This document shows, piece by piece, positions 10,485 through 18,774 of a DNA stretch of 64,000 nucleotides (within the stretch, counting starts at the first letter, position 1; every line of letters begins with the position of its first letter). The translations under genes were made by a program, and so were the position numbers. The stretch is from NCBI GenBank assembly GCA_050008465.1, contig JBEKMO010000007.1, positions 28,865 through 92,864 on the forward strand. The letters run 5' to 3'. Below the pieces are notes generated by a model, which saw nothing but the letters and a program-made list of their open reading frames with translations, did no database searches and had not been told where the DNA came from. Origin of the DNA: Fen-330 sp050008465. GTDB taxonomy: Bacteria; Acidobacteriota; Terriglobia; Bryobacterales; Bryobacteraceae.

Positions 10485-10580
10485 GGGGACAGCCACCATG
10501 TTTCCGGTTTTGCCGGGAACCTTCGCGAGGGCATGCTCATGAGCGGGCGCCGGAAAACCGGAAACATGGTGGCTGTCCCC
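10485..10580. repeat. Perfect 27-base inverted repeat (REP/RAYT-like element)
   Basis: Arms 10485-10511 and 10554-10580 are exact reverse complements, with a 42-base spacer that contains a small GCTCATGAGC palindrome. The outer ends read GGGGACAGCCACCATG inward. GGGGACAG-type termini recur in palindromes mobilised by REP-associated tyrosine transposases; no transposase is nearby. It lies 3 bases past the stop codon of the gene at 10584-11834 and could terminate transcription, although no T-tract follows. Confidence 0.88.
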
Positions 10581-10583
10581 GCA

Positions 10584-11834
10584 TTACCAGACGTGGGTGG
10601 CCAGCACCTGGGGATGGCCCGACGCGCCGTGCACAACGGGAACCCGCAGCACGATCTGGAGGTTCCTTCTTGGCCAGTCGCGCGGGAGCGGGGGGACAAC
10701 CTCGGAGAAACTCCGGGGATCGCTCAGGAACTCGCCGGCGCCTTGCGTCCCGAATTGGGTGATGCCGGCGGCCACGACCACCATCCGGCCGGAGCTGACA
10801 TCGAACACACGCGAGACGATGGCGTAATCGTTCGAGATGTCCCAGTTGGGCCACGAGTTGATCAGCTTCCAGTCGGTGTTTTCCGGATGTTGGCGGTCGC
10901 GGACGACTTCGAGACCCTGGAAATCTTTGTAGAACGTGTAGCGCATTGCCCCGATCGCGCGCAAAGTCCACTCGTTGTCGAAGGCGCCGATCAGGATCGC
11001 GGGCCGCTCGCGGAGGTCGGAGAAGGTGGTGGAAGCTTCACCGCGAATCCGATACGGCTTCCCGTGCTTCTCGAACAAGGAGGTGAGCCGCAAAAGGCAG
11101 ATCGCGTCGCCCAGGGCGACGTAGCGGTCCCACATGGGAACCAGCTCGCTCAAGGGGATCAGTTCGCGGGAGGACTCCAAGGAGGCGGGCGTCATGCCCT
11201 GGATCATGGTCTCGATTTGCTTCTGGCGGGCGTCGGAGCGGAAGTTGTAGGCGCGAGACTGGCCGAGGCAGAACAGGACGCCCCCCGGCGCGTCCAGCAT
11301 GGGGCGCCAGAATCGGTCCACGTCGGAGCTCTGCCAGTGGGCCACCAGAAAGGCCGCGGCGATCAAGACCGCGACGGCGGCTGTGGAGACCAGGGCGATG
11401 CGCGGCTTCCACGGCCAAACTGGCACTGGCGCCGTGGCCACGACGTCGGCGGCGTGGAACTCGGGGATGTAAGACCCGGGATGAAGCTCAATCCGCGGCT
11501 CGCCGTGGTGGGGGGGATCCTGATAGTACCGGGCGAGCTTCTTTCGGACCTCTCCCGCAGTCCCGCGGACGACCGGGTCGGCGTTGGTGTCGTAGTCCGG
11601 CGGCCGTCCGAAGACGTCGATTCCGAGGGTCCGTTCTTTGAGCGCGGCGGTGTCGCCAGCCAGAGTACGCTCGGTGATGTGGCGGAGCAGGGATTGGCAC
11701 CTGCGGCTGCTCTGAAAGAGCGGGCTGTTGAGCACACGCTCGAGCTGGGCGCGGATCTCATCGGGGCTGCACTGCCCCCCCTTGGGCGGAGCCGACCCCA
11801 CGGAATCGGCGTTCCGGGATACCATCTCGCTCAT
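10584..11834 (-). CDS. Membrane protein with the N-terminal domain of acidobacterial adenylate-cyclase-like proteins
   Basis: The 416-residue protein starts with a cytoplasmic segment. It includes FQSSRRCQSLLRHITERTL, ALKERTLGIDVFGRPPDYD and DPVVRGTAGEVRKKLARYY, a pattern common in Acidobacteriota and Proteobacteria proteins often labelled adenylate cyclase or TolB-like. One membrane helix follows (about residues 143-163). The C-terminal 250 residues are predicted extracytoplasmic and match no family I recognise. There is no cyclase catalytic domain. The N-terminal domain resembles a winged-helix-type regulator, so a transmembrane signalling role is an inference. Confidence 0.75.
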   Translation of the reverse strand: MSEMVSRNADSVGSAPPKGGQCSPDEIRAQLERVLNSPLFQSSRRCQSLLRHITERTLAGDTAALKERTLGIDVFGRPPDYDTNADPVVRGTAGEVRKKLARYYQDPPHHGEPRIELHPGSYIPEFHAADVVATAPVPVWPWKPRIALVSTAAVAVLIAAAFLVAHWQSSDVDRFWRPMLDAPGGVLFCLGQSRAYNFRSDARQKQIETMIQGMTPASLESSRELIPLSELVPMWDRYVALGDAICLLRLTSLFEKHGKPYRIRGEASTTFSDLRERPAILIGAFDNEWTLRAIGAMRYTFYKDFQGLEVVRDRQHPENTDWKLINSWPNWDISNDYAIVSRVFDVSSGRMVVVAAGITQFGTQGAGEFLSDPRSFSEVVPPLPRDWPRRNLQIVLRVPVVHGASGHPQVLATHVW

Positions 11835-12121
11835 CGTAGCACGGAAACGGGCGTAGCGTACGTCGGATCTTAAGGCAGGTTAGCGCCGCGCAATTGATTG
11901 ATTCTGAAGATACGCTTGGGTACTCTACCGTAGGGTTTCCGTAATTTGCTTTTCGCGGTCCCAAACCCGCCTTAACATGTGTGCGGCAAAGCCAATAGGG
12001 TCTTTAGAAGGTACGTGTGAAGGGCGGGCACGCCCGCTGCCCGTAGTGAGGGTGTTCGCGTCCACAATGCTTCAGGGAGAAAAACACGCACGCTCGAAGC
12101 TCGTGGTTCGGGTGTGCGTGA
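11835..12121. other. Intergenic stretch without a supported gene
   Basis: Short open frames occur on both strands but none has protein-like composition, a ribosome-binding site or a recognisable motif. The right-hand end runs into the receptor relic at 12122-12229. The stretch may be further decayed sequence of that receptor gene or the promoter region of the minus-strand gene ending at 10584. Confidence 0.5.
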
Positions 12122-12229
12122 GCCAACTGGAACAACGTGAATCTCAATGCGTCGGCCAGCGATTTCGGCAGCATCACCTCGGCGTTCGATCCCCGAGTCT
12201 TCCAGCTCGGGCTGAAGTTCGCATTCTGA
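12122..12229 (+). pseudogene. C-terminal relic of an Oar/TonB-dependent-receptor-like outer membrane protein
   Basis: The frame encodes about 35 residues, including FGSITSAFDPR and ending QLGLKFAF before a TGA. This is the pattern seen at the extreme C-terminus of large acidobacterial carboxypeptidase-regulatory/TonB-receptor proteins: a last beta-strand ending in an aromatic residue. An in-frame TGA at 12119 closes the frame upstream, and no beta-barrel sequence precedes it. An intact intrinsic terminator follows 24 bases later, as expected for the genuine end of a former gene. Confidence 0.68.
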
Positions 12230-12252
12230 GCATTCCAGCCCGATGCACTCTG

Positions 12253-12289
12253 CTCCGCTCGCGACACCCCCTCGCGAGCGGAGTTTTTT
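12253..12289 (+). terminator. Intrinsic terminator
   Basis: A perfect 11-base stem (12253-12263 with 12273-12283, CTCCGCTCGCG/CGCGAGCGGAG) with a 9-base loop is followed directly by six T residues on the plus strand. It belongs to the receptor relic just upstream, since no intact plus-strand gene ends here. Confidence 0.9.
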
Positions 12290-12365
12290 GGCGCTAACCG
12301 CGCGGCAGGCCGCCTCCGGCGGAATCGCGTGCCCGGTGGATCGGGCAGATGACCAGGAGATTGGG

Positions 12366-15300
12366 TTAGCGAAGCGCTCCCTTCGTCACCGCCGCCAGGG
12401 CCGCGTACAATGCCGGGGGATCGATCGGCTTGGGAAGATACGCATCCACACCAGCCGCCAGAAACTTCTCGCGATCGCCGGCCATGGCGTGCGCGGTCAG
12501 GGCGATGATTGGAACGCTGCGGCCAACGGCTGCCTCCAGTGCGCGGATTTGGGCGGTCGCCTCGAGACCGTCCACCTCAGGCATCTGGACGTCCATCAGG
12601 ATCACGTCGTAGCCCCCCTCGGAGTACCGCGCAACGACCTCACGACCATTTGAGGCCAACGTGATCCGGTGCCCGGCGCGCTCCAGCAACCGGACGATCA
12701 GCCGCTGATTGACCGGGTTGTCTTCCGCCACCAGCACCGAAAGCGGCGAACTCGGCGCAATCGCAGGAGCCGTGGGCGCCGGGGCGTGGCTGTCGGCGGC
12801 GGTCTTCAGCACTACGTTGAAAGAGAAGGTGCTGCCGCGCCCAGGCTCACTGGTCACGTGGATGGATCCGCCCATCATCTCCACCAGCCTGGCCGAGATC
12901 GTCAAGCCGAGCCCAGTGCCGCCGTGCGTCCGGGCAGTGGAAGAGTCGGCTTGCACGAACGCGGAGAAGATCGCACCCTGCATTTCCGGCGCAATCCCGA
13001 TTCCCGAATCGGCCACATCAATCGCTACGCGGGTGTTTTCGTCCGTCCGATCCAGGAGGCGCACGGCCACGCGGATCGATCCCTGGCTGGTGAACTTCAC
13101 GGCGTTCCCGATCAGATTGGTCAGAACCTGCCGCAGCCGCAGCGAGTCCCCGCGGGCCTGCTCGGGGACGTCTTCCACAATGTCGAGCGACAGGTGGATC
13201 CCTTTCTGCTCCGCGGCGTGCTGGAACAGCGCAACCGTGCTGCGAATGGAGTCGCGCAGCCCGAAAGAAGTCATTTCCAGGGAAAGCCGGCCGGCTTCGA
13301 TCTTGGAAAAGTCGAGAATGTCGTTGATGACGCCCAGCAACGAATCGGCCGACTGGCCGATCAAGTCGGCGCACTCGCGCTGTTCCGGCGTCATGCTGGT
13401 TCCGGCGAGCAGATGCGCGAAGCCTTTCACCGCATTCATGGGAGTCCGCATCTCGTGGCTCATGTTGGCCAAGAACTGGCTTTTGGCGCTGTTGGCGGCT
13501 TCGGCGGCCTCCTTGTTGATTCGGAGCGCGGCCTCTTCGTCCAGTTTTCGGCGAATGGTCTCGGTCTGCGTGCGCACCCGCCGCCGCAGCACGAACACCC
13601 AGGAGAAGATCAGGAGAATGAGAACGCCCATGCCGAACATGGTCCGACGGGCGCTTTCCCCAGTCCACCAAGGAGGCTGCCGAAGCACCACGATGTCGCC
13701 GGGCGAGCGCAGCAGTATGCGGAAAGCGTGTGGCGAATAGATCGCGGCCGTGTCCTCCGCCTCCAGCACCGAGCAGACGCCGGTGATCCGTACCACCGAT
13801 CCCTTCTGCAACCAGGAGATATCTCCGGAGCTGGCAGCCAACTGCGCGGTGAAATGGGCGGCCTCCGACTGGAGGACCAGGCTGCTGCCCTCGGCGTTGG
13901 AAATCCGGTCCACAACCGAACCCTCCATGCGAACCAACTGCCCGTCGTAGCGCCCATCCCGACGAGCTTGTTCCGCGATGATGGGAGTGGGTTGCGGACT
14001 TCCGCCGAAGCCTTTGAGGCGGAGAATCGTCTCGCTAAGCACGGGAGCGAGCGAGCTGGGCTCCGGAAACCCGACGGCCTCGACGATTTCTCCCGGCGCG
14101 ATGGTGGGCGCTCCCGCGGTCGCCAGGAGAACTCCACCAGTGTCGTCTTGGACGTACAACCTGCCGGGCCCCTGCATGATTGCCGTGCCCCGGATCCTGA
14201 CCCGGTGGTCGGGCCGGCGTCCGGGTACGAACTGCTGCAGGCTGTCGATCGGACTCAGCGGCAAGGTGAACGGATCCGCCGGCCCAGGCTCTTCCAGCGA
14301 CAGCTCGGCTTCCCCCGACACGAACACGTTAATCCCGGTCAGTTGCCGCCGGGTATTGAAGGCTGCGCCACAGACTCCTCGCGCTCGTACTTTGCAGTCG
14401 ATCCAGCGCGCCGGTCGCCCCGCGGCATGCAACAGGATGATCCGAAACCGATGAATCCCGTTGACCGCCTCCAGGTACCATCGCCCGTTCGCCGGCCTCA
14501 CGGACTGCACCACCCCGCTCGCTTCGATCCATGTGCTGTCCAGGCGTCCGGTGATGAGGTCGTCGATGGAGGAGTACGCGGGTTCCGGCAGCCGGCTCCT
14601 TGTCGGGAGGGGGCGCACTTTGGTCTGCGTGACGACCGGGGCAAACTCGCCGGGGTCACTCACGCCGAGGACCTCGACGTTTTGCCCCGGCGACAAGACC
14701 AGACCCTGCAGGCCACGAGTACTTACGAATATGCCGCCGGTCTTGTCCTGGACGAACAGCAGACCGAAGAGCGGGTCGAAGAACGTGACCACGCCACGCA
14801 GGTGAACCGGGTAGCGTTCCAGTGCCTGGCGAGCGTTCAACGAACGCACTGCCGCGACCGTCACCAGCTCCGCCGCGCCAGGCAGAGACCGGTCGTAGCC
14901 GGAGGTAAGCATGGACAGGGGCATGGCCTCGAGCAGAGAAAGGGCGCCGGACTCCGCGGAAGCGAATCCGACGATCTCCGCCTCGCCCTTCCCTGCCAGA
15001 ACCGAACCGGCGGAGGGACGCAACCGGATCTCCCCGGTCTGGTCGTGGAGCCAGAGACTGCCTTCAGGGATTCGGGTGGCGAGACTCCCACGCATGCGTA
15101 TGCGTCCGTCCGGCAGTCCCGCGCCCCCGGCAGCAACCAAACGGGCCGCCGTCCACACCGGGATCTCGGACGGGGGCCGCGGCTGGCGCAGCACCACGAT
15201 GCTGTCGAATCTTTGTGTCCAGAGCTCCACGTGGACCGGTTCTCCACGGTAGTCGCGGACGACACTCAGGACCCCGGACACCCGGAGAGTTGTGTCGACG

Positions 15301-15887
15301 AGCTCCGTGATATTCACGCTCGGATGCGCAACGATCCTCACCTCCAAAGGCCGGCCTTGGGAGACCATCTTCAGCAAGCGCCGGCCGCTGCGCTCGACCG
15401 ATTCCGCCCGCACCACACCCTGGATTTCCACCAGGCGATCCTGGAATCCCTCGGTAATGAGCTTCTCGAGAGGAGCGCGCGCCGGAGCAGTCGTGCCCGA
15501 CCCGGAAAGGGTCCACACCTGGGCGTCGGCCAAGAAAGAGGTCCCGGAATTCTCGGCGACCGCGCCCCGCAAGCGCACACGCCGGTTCTGTTGCAGCGTG
15601 GTGTCCAGATGCTGCGCCTCGACGCGGACCGCGCCGGAGGCGTCCTCGACGAACAGGAGATCGTAGGCCGGATCGACGTAGGTGACGGCGCCCTCGAGTT
15701 CGACCAGTGTGCCGGCTGGAACGCGCCGGCTGCTAACGTCGCCTATTTTCCGTTTCGCGTAGTGCTGCCCCTCGCGGGCGCATCCGCTCAGGCACACAGA
15801 TAGTCCGGCGACACCGGCCAGCAGCAGCCAGCCGACTTGGCGCACGGCTCTCCTCCGTCTTGAGACCGGGCGGATTCTCAGACTCAT
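12366..15887 (-). CDS. Lipoprotein-type hybrid sensor histidine kinase with repeated OB-like extracytoplasmic domains
   Basis: The 1173-residue protein begins with a lipoprotein signal ending in a lipobox (LSGC, Cys about residue 36). About 700 periplasmic residues follow, with at least four repeats of one module. Its signature is an initial h-x-G-x-V strand and a later LFVQDKTGGI-like strand, as in YVDPAYDLLFVEDASGAV, FFDPLFGLLFVQDKTGGI and GRLYVQDDTGGVLL. One membrane helix comes next (GVLILLIFSWVFVL), then the kinase core with NMSHEMRTPMN and ATPase G-boxes, and a C-terminal receiver with MDVQMPEVDG. The repeats look like OB-fold modules that could bind polysaccharide or another ligand. 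No separate regulator is adjacent, so output may go through an unlinked phosphotransfer protein. Confidence 0.9.
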   Translation of the reverse strand: MSLRIRPVSRRRRAVRQVGWLLLAGVAGLSVCLSGCAREGQHYAKRKIGDVSSRRVPAGTLVELEGAVTYVDPAYDLLFVEDASGAVRVEAQHLDTTLQQNRRVRLRGAVAENSGTSFLADAQVWTLSGSGTTAPARAPLEKLITEGFQDRLVEIQGVVRAESVERSGRRLLKMVSQGRPLEVRIVAHPSVNITELVDTTLRVSGVLSVVRDYRGEPVHVELWTQRFDSIVVLRQPRPPSEIPVWTAARLVAAGGAGLPDGRIRMRGSLATRIPEGSLWLHDQTGEIRLRPSAGSVLAGKGEAEIVGFASAESGALSLLEAMPLSMLTSGYDRSLPGAAELVTVAAVRSLNARQALERYPVHLRGVVTFFDPLFGLLFVQDKTGGIFVSTRGLQGLVLSPGQNVEVLGVSDPGEFAPVVTQTKVRPLPTRSRLPEPAYSSIDDLITGRLDSTWIEASGVVQSVRPANGRWYLEAVNGIHRFRIILLHAAGRPARWIDCKVRARGVCGAAFNTRRQLTGINVFVSGEAELSLEEPGPADPFTLPLSPIDSLQQFVPGRRPDHRVRIRGTAIMQGPGRLYVQDDTGGVLLATAGAPTIAPGEIVEAVGFPEPSSLAPVLSETILRLKGFGGSPQPTPIIAEQARRDGRYDGQLVRMEGSVVDRISNAEGSSLVLQSEAAHFTAQLAASSGDISWLQKGSVVRITGVCSVLEAEDTAAIYSPHAFRILLRSPGDIVVLRQPPWWTGESARRTMFGMGVLILLIFSWVFVLRRRVRTQTETIRRKLDEEAALRINKEAAEAANSAKSQFLANMSHEMRTPMNAVKGFAHLLAGTSMTPEQRECADLIGQSADSLLGVINDILDFSKIEAGRLSLEMTSFGLRDSIRSTVALFQHAAEQKGIHLSLDIVEDVPEQARGDSLRLRQVLTNLIGNAVKFTSQGSIRVAVRLLDRTDENTRVAIDVADSGIGIAPEMQGAIFSAFVQADSSTARTHGGTGLGLTISARLVEMMGGSIHVTSEPGRGSTFSFNVVLKTAADSHAPAPTAPAIAPSSPLSVLVAEDNPVNQRLIVRLLERAGHRITLASNGREVVARYSEGGYDVILMDVQMPEVDGLEATAQIRALEAAVGRSVPIIALTAHAMAGDREKFLAAGVDAYLPKPIDPPALYAALAAVTKGALR

Positions 15888-16009
15888 CCTGTACGATCAA
15901 CATATCGGCCAGTTTTGCCGGATTCCGGGAACCCAAGGATAAGAAACCACTTGCCCCGTCCGGAACCAGCCTGCGAAGCGCTAAGCTGAAAAAGAGGAGC
16001 TCAGTGCCG

Positions 16010-16627
16010 ATGAAGAAACTCTTCTTGTCTCTTGGCTTGGTGGCCGCGACCGCTTTTGGCCAGTACAAGATCGAGTCCGCGGGCGCTCCACCCTCCGAGT
16101 TGGCGCCGGAGATCCGTGGCGCGCTCGAACAGGACGGCGCCAGGATCACCGGGCCCAGCGGCGTGTTCTGCGAGGTGTGGCTCCGCGCCAAGGTCCCGGC
16201 CGGCAGTAATAGCGAACAGAACGTCAGCTTTACCCAGATGTCGCACGGAGTGTTGCTGGGCGCGATCCGGTTCCCGGTGAAGGGCGCCGACCGCCGCGGC
16301 CAGCCGCTCAAGCCAGGCGTGTACACCATGCGCCTGAGCTTCTTTCCGGTCGACGGCGCGCACCAGGGTGTCGCCCAGACCCGCGATTTCGCGCTGCTCA
16401 CGCCGGCCGCGGACGACAAGGACCTCAACGCCGCGCCAAACTTCAAGCAACTTGTCGATATGAGCAAGAAAGCGTCGGGCACGCCCCACCCCGCCATTCT
16501 GAATGTCTGGAGGGCCGACAGCGCCGGGCCCGCCGCACTGAAGCAGGAGGGCGACGACTGGGTGCTTTACAGCACCGTGGGCGGCCAGCCGATCGCGATG
16601 ATCGTGGTGGGCACGTACTCCGGATAG
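16010..16627 (+). CDS. Secreted protein of unknown function
   Basis: The 205-residue protein has a clear signal peptide (MKKLFLSLGLVAATAFG). The mature part begins YKIESAGAPPSELAPEI and is rich in beta-type sequence, including a segment GVYTMRLSFFPVDG that suggests an Ig-like or DUF-type sandwich. I do not recognise the family. The start at 16010 is set by the signal peptide and a GAGGAG site upstream. Its stop is one base before the GTG start of the next gene, so coupling with the anthranilate-synthase-like genes is possible although the functions look unrelated. Confidence 0.75.
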   Translation: MKKLFLSLGLVAATAFGQYKIESAGAPPSELAPEIRGALEQDGARITGPSGVFCEVWLRAKVPAGSNSEQNVSFTQMSHGVLLGAIRFPVKGADRRGQPLKPGVYTMRLSFFPVDGAHQGVAQTRDFALLTPAADDKDLNAAPNFKQLVDMSKKASGTPHPAILNVWRADSAGPAALKQEGDDWVLYSTVGGQPIAMIVVGTYSG

Positions 16628-16628
16628 T

Positions 16629-18749
16629 GTGCGCGAACTCCGCTACACGACACGTCACGGCGTTACCGTCACCCGCAGCGCCTCGAAGGTCCCGTACCGG
16701 AGGGGCTTGAAACACTTGCTCCGCGAGCTGGACGCCTATCGCGGGTTCTATCTCTCCTCGGGCTATGAGTACCCAGGCAGGTATTCACGCTGGGACATCG
16801 CCTCGGTGCGGCCGCTCGTGGAGATTGCGGCCTTCGGGCGCGAGATGGAGTTCCGGCCGCTGAACCTGCGCGGCGAAATGCTGAACCGGATGCTGCTCGC
16901 GGTTTTGGGCGGCCATCCGCACTGGGGATCTCTCGCGGTCGAGGGGGGCGTGTTGCGCGGGCGGCTGCGGCCGCTGCCCGAGCTGTTCGCGGAAGAGGAG
17001 CGCAGCAAGCAGCCCTCGGCGTTCACGATCCTGCGGGCGCTGATCGAAGAGTTCCGGCACGAGCAGGACACGCGCCTGGCGCTGGTGGGTGCGTTCGGCT
17101 ACGACCTGCTGTTCCAGTTCGATCCGATCCGCCTGCGGCTGCCTCGCATGGGACAGAAAGACCTGCACCTGTTCCTGTGCGACGACATCTACTTCATGGA
17201 CCGCATGAAGGAACAGATCGAGCGCTACCAGTACGATTTCGATTACCAGGGCCTCGCGACGGCGGGGCTGGAGAGAACGGGCGAGCCAGTCCCGGCGACC
17301 GCGCCGCGGGAACCGTCCGAGCCGGTGACGGACCACACCGACGAAGAGTACATGACCAAGGTCGAGACGGTGCGCGAAGGCATGCGCCGCGGCGACTACT
17401 ACGAGGTGGTGCTACGCCGCACGTTTCGCGCGCCGTACGCGGGCAAAGCCTCCGAGTTGTTCGGCAACCTGCGGCTCCACAGTCCTAGCCCCTACGAGTT
17501 CTTCTTCCAGTTCGGCGATGAGCAACTGGTGGGCGCCTCGCCGGAGAGGTTCCTGCGGGTTGAGGGCAGCCACGTCGAGACGTCGCCGATCTCGGGCACG
17601 ACACGGCGGACCTGCGATCCGCTCCAGGATGCCGAAAACATCCGCGCGCTGTTGAACTCAACCAAGGAAGAGTCCGAGCTGACCATGTGCACGGACGTGG
17701 ACCGCAACGACAAGTCGCGTGTTTGCGTGCCCGGGTCGGTGAAGATCCTGGGGCGGCGGCTGATCGAATCTTACGCCGGCGTGTTCCACACCGTGGATCA
17801 CGTCGAGGGCACGCTCGATTGCGGCTTCGATTCGCTCGACGCGCTGCTCAGCCACATGTGGACGGTGACCATGATCGGGGCGCCGAAGAAGGCGGCCGCG
17901 CAGGCCATCGAGGATCTCGAGAAGGACCCCCGCGGCTGGTACGCCGGAGTGATCGGAATGCTGCGGCTCAACGGCGACCTCAACACCGGGGTCACGATTC
18001 GCACCATCCACCTGCGGGACGGGATGGCCTCCTATGGAACCGGCGCCACCCTGCTGTACGATTCGGTGGCCGCCCGGGAGGAGCAGGAGACGCGGCTCAA
18101 GGCGACCGCGTTTTTCCGCGCATTGCGGGGACCGCCGCCAGCGACGGAAGCCCGCGTGGAAACGCGGGCGCGCGCGGGCGAAGGCGTGCGCCTGCTGCTG
18201 GTGGACCACGGCGATTGCTTCATCCACACGCTGGCCGACTACGCGCGCCAGACCGGCGCGGAGGTCGTGATTCACCGCGCGGGGTTCCCGCAGGAGCTGA
18301 TCGCGCGGCTGGCGCCTCACATCATCCTGGCGTCGCCAGGCGCGGAACCAGCGCTGGTGCGGCACGCGGCCCAGGCGCGCATCCCGGTTTTCGGGGTAGG
18401 AATGGGAGGGATCGTCGAAGCGTTCGGCGGCGAAATGGGCCGGCTTGAGCGTCCCGTGCACGGCAAAGCATCCATGGTGATCCACAAGGGGCTGGGCGTT
18501 TTCGAGGGTCTGCCAGAGCGGTTCAAAGTGGGTCGCTACCAAACGCTCTTCGCCCGCAAAGAAGCGTTCCCAGCCTGCCTGGAGGCGACCGCGGAATCCG
18601 ACGATGGGGCGGTTATGGGCGTGCGGCACCGGGAACTCCCGATCGAGGCGGTCGAGTTCCACCCGGGCTCAGTTCTGACACTAGAGGAGGGCTGCGGGCC
18701 GCGTCTGATCGAGAACGTCGTGAGGATCTACGGGCGCGTGCTATCCTAG
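16629..18749 (+). CDS. TrpE-TrpG fusion paralogue with inactivated glutaminase domain
   Basis: The 706-residue protein is a tandem duplicate of the next gene. The chorismate-binding half is intact: ELTMCTDVDRNDKSRV, IGAPKKAAAQAIE and the C-terminal GATLLYDSV. In the glutamine amidotransferase half the nucleophile motif GVCLGLQG of the neighbour reads GVGMGG, so the catalytic Cys is lost. The HPES motif reads HPGS, so the Glu of the triad is lost. About a dozen residues of the SPGPGRPADFG loop are also deleted. The His remains. It could use free ammonia, borrow ammonia from its twin, make a different chorismate product, or be decaying. It starts with GTG. Confidence 0.88.
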   Translation: MRELRYTTRHGVTVTRSASKVPYRRGLKHLLRELDAYRGFYLSSGYEYPGRYSRWDIASVRPLVEIAAFGREMEFRPLNLRGEMLNRMLLAVLGGHPHWGSLAVEGGVLRGRLRPLPELFAEEERSKQPSAFTILRALIEEFRHEQDTRLALVGAFGYDLLFQFDPIRLRLPRMGQKDLHLFLCDDIYFMDRMKEQIERYQYDFDYQGLATAGLERTGEPVPATAPREPSEPVTDHTDEEYMTKVETVREGMRRGDYYEVVLRRTFRAPYAGKASELFGNLRLHSPSPYEFFFQFGDEQLVGASPERFLRVEGSHVETSPISGTTRRTCDPLQDAENIRALLNSTKEESELTMCTDVDRNDKSRVCVPGSVKILGRRLIESYAGVFHTVDHVEGTLDCGFDSLDALLSHMWTVTMIGAPKKAAAQAIEDLEKDPRGWYAGVIGMLRLNGDLNTGVTIRTIHLRDGMASYGTGATLLYDSVAAREEQETRLKATAFFRALRGPPPATEARVETRARAGEGVRLLLVDHGDCFIHTLADYARQTGAEVVIHRAGFPQELIARLAPHIILASPGAEPALVRHAAQARIPVFGVGMGGIVEAFGGEMGRLERPVHGKASMVIHKGLGVFEGLPERFKVGRYQTLFARKEAFPACLEATAESDDGAVMGVRHRELPIEAVEFHPGSVLTLEEGCGPRLIENVVRIYGRVLS

Positions 18750-18774
18750 CGAGTAATCCTCGCAAGGCTTCATC

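Noticed and set aside
10198..10542. Plus-strand frame of 114 codons over the small minus-strand gene and the inverted repeat
   Set aside because: It is antisense to the better supported 111-residue frame and runs into the palindrome.
12669..15803. Plus-strand open frame of 1044 codons opposite the hybrid kinase
   Set aside because: It is an antisense shadow. The minus-strand protein has clear kinase, receiver and lipoprotein features; this frame has none and is rich in His, Arg and Gln as expected for antisense of GC-rich coding DNA.
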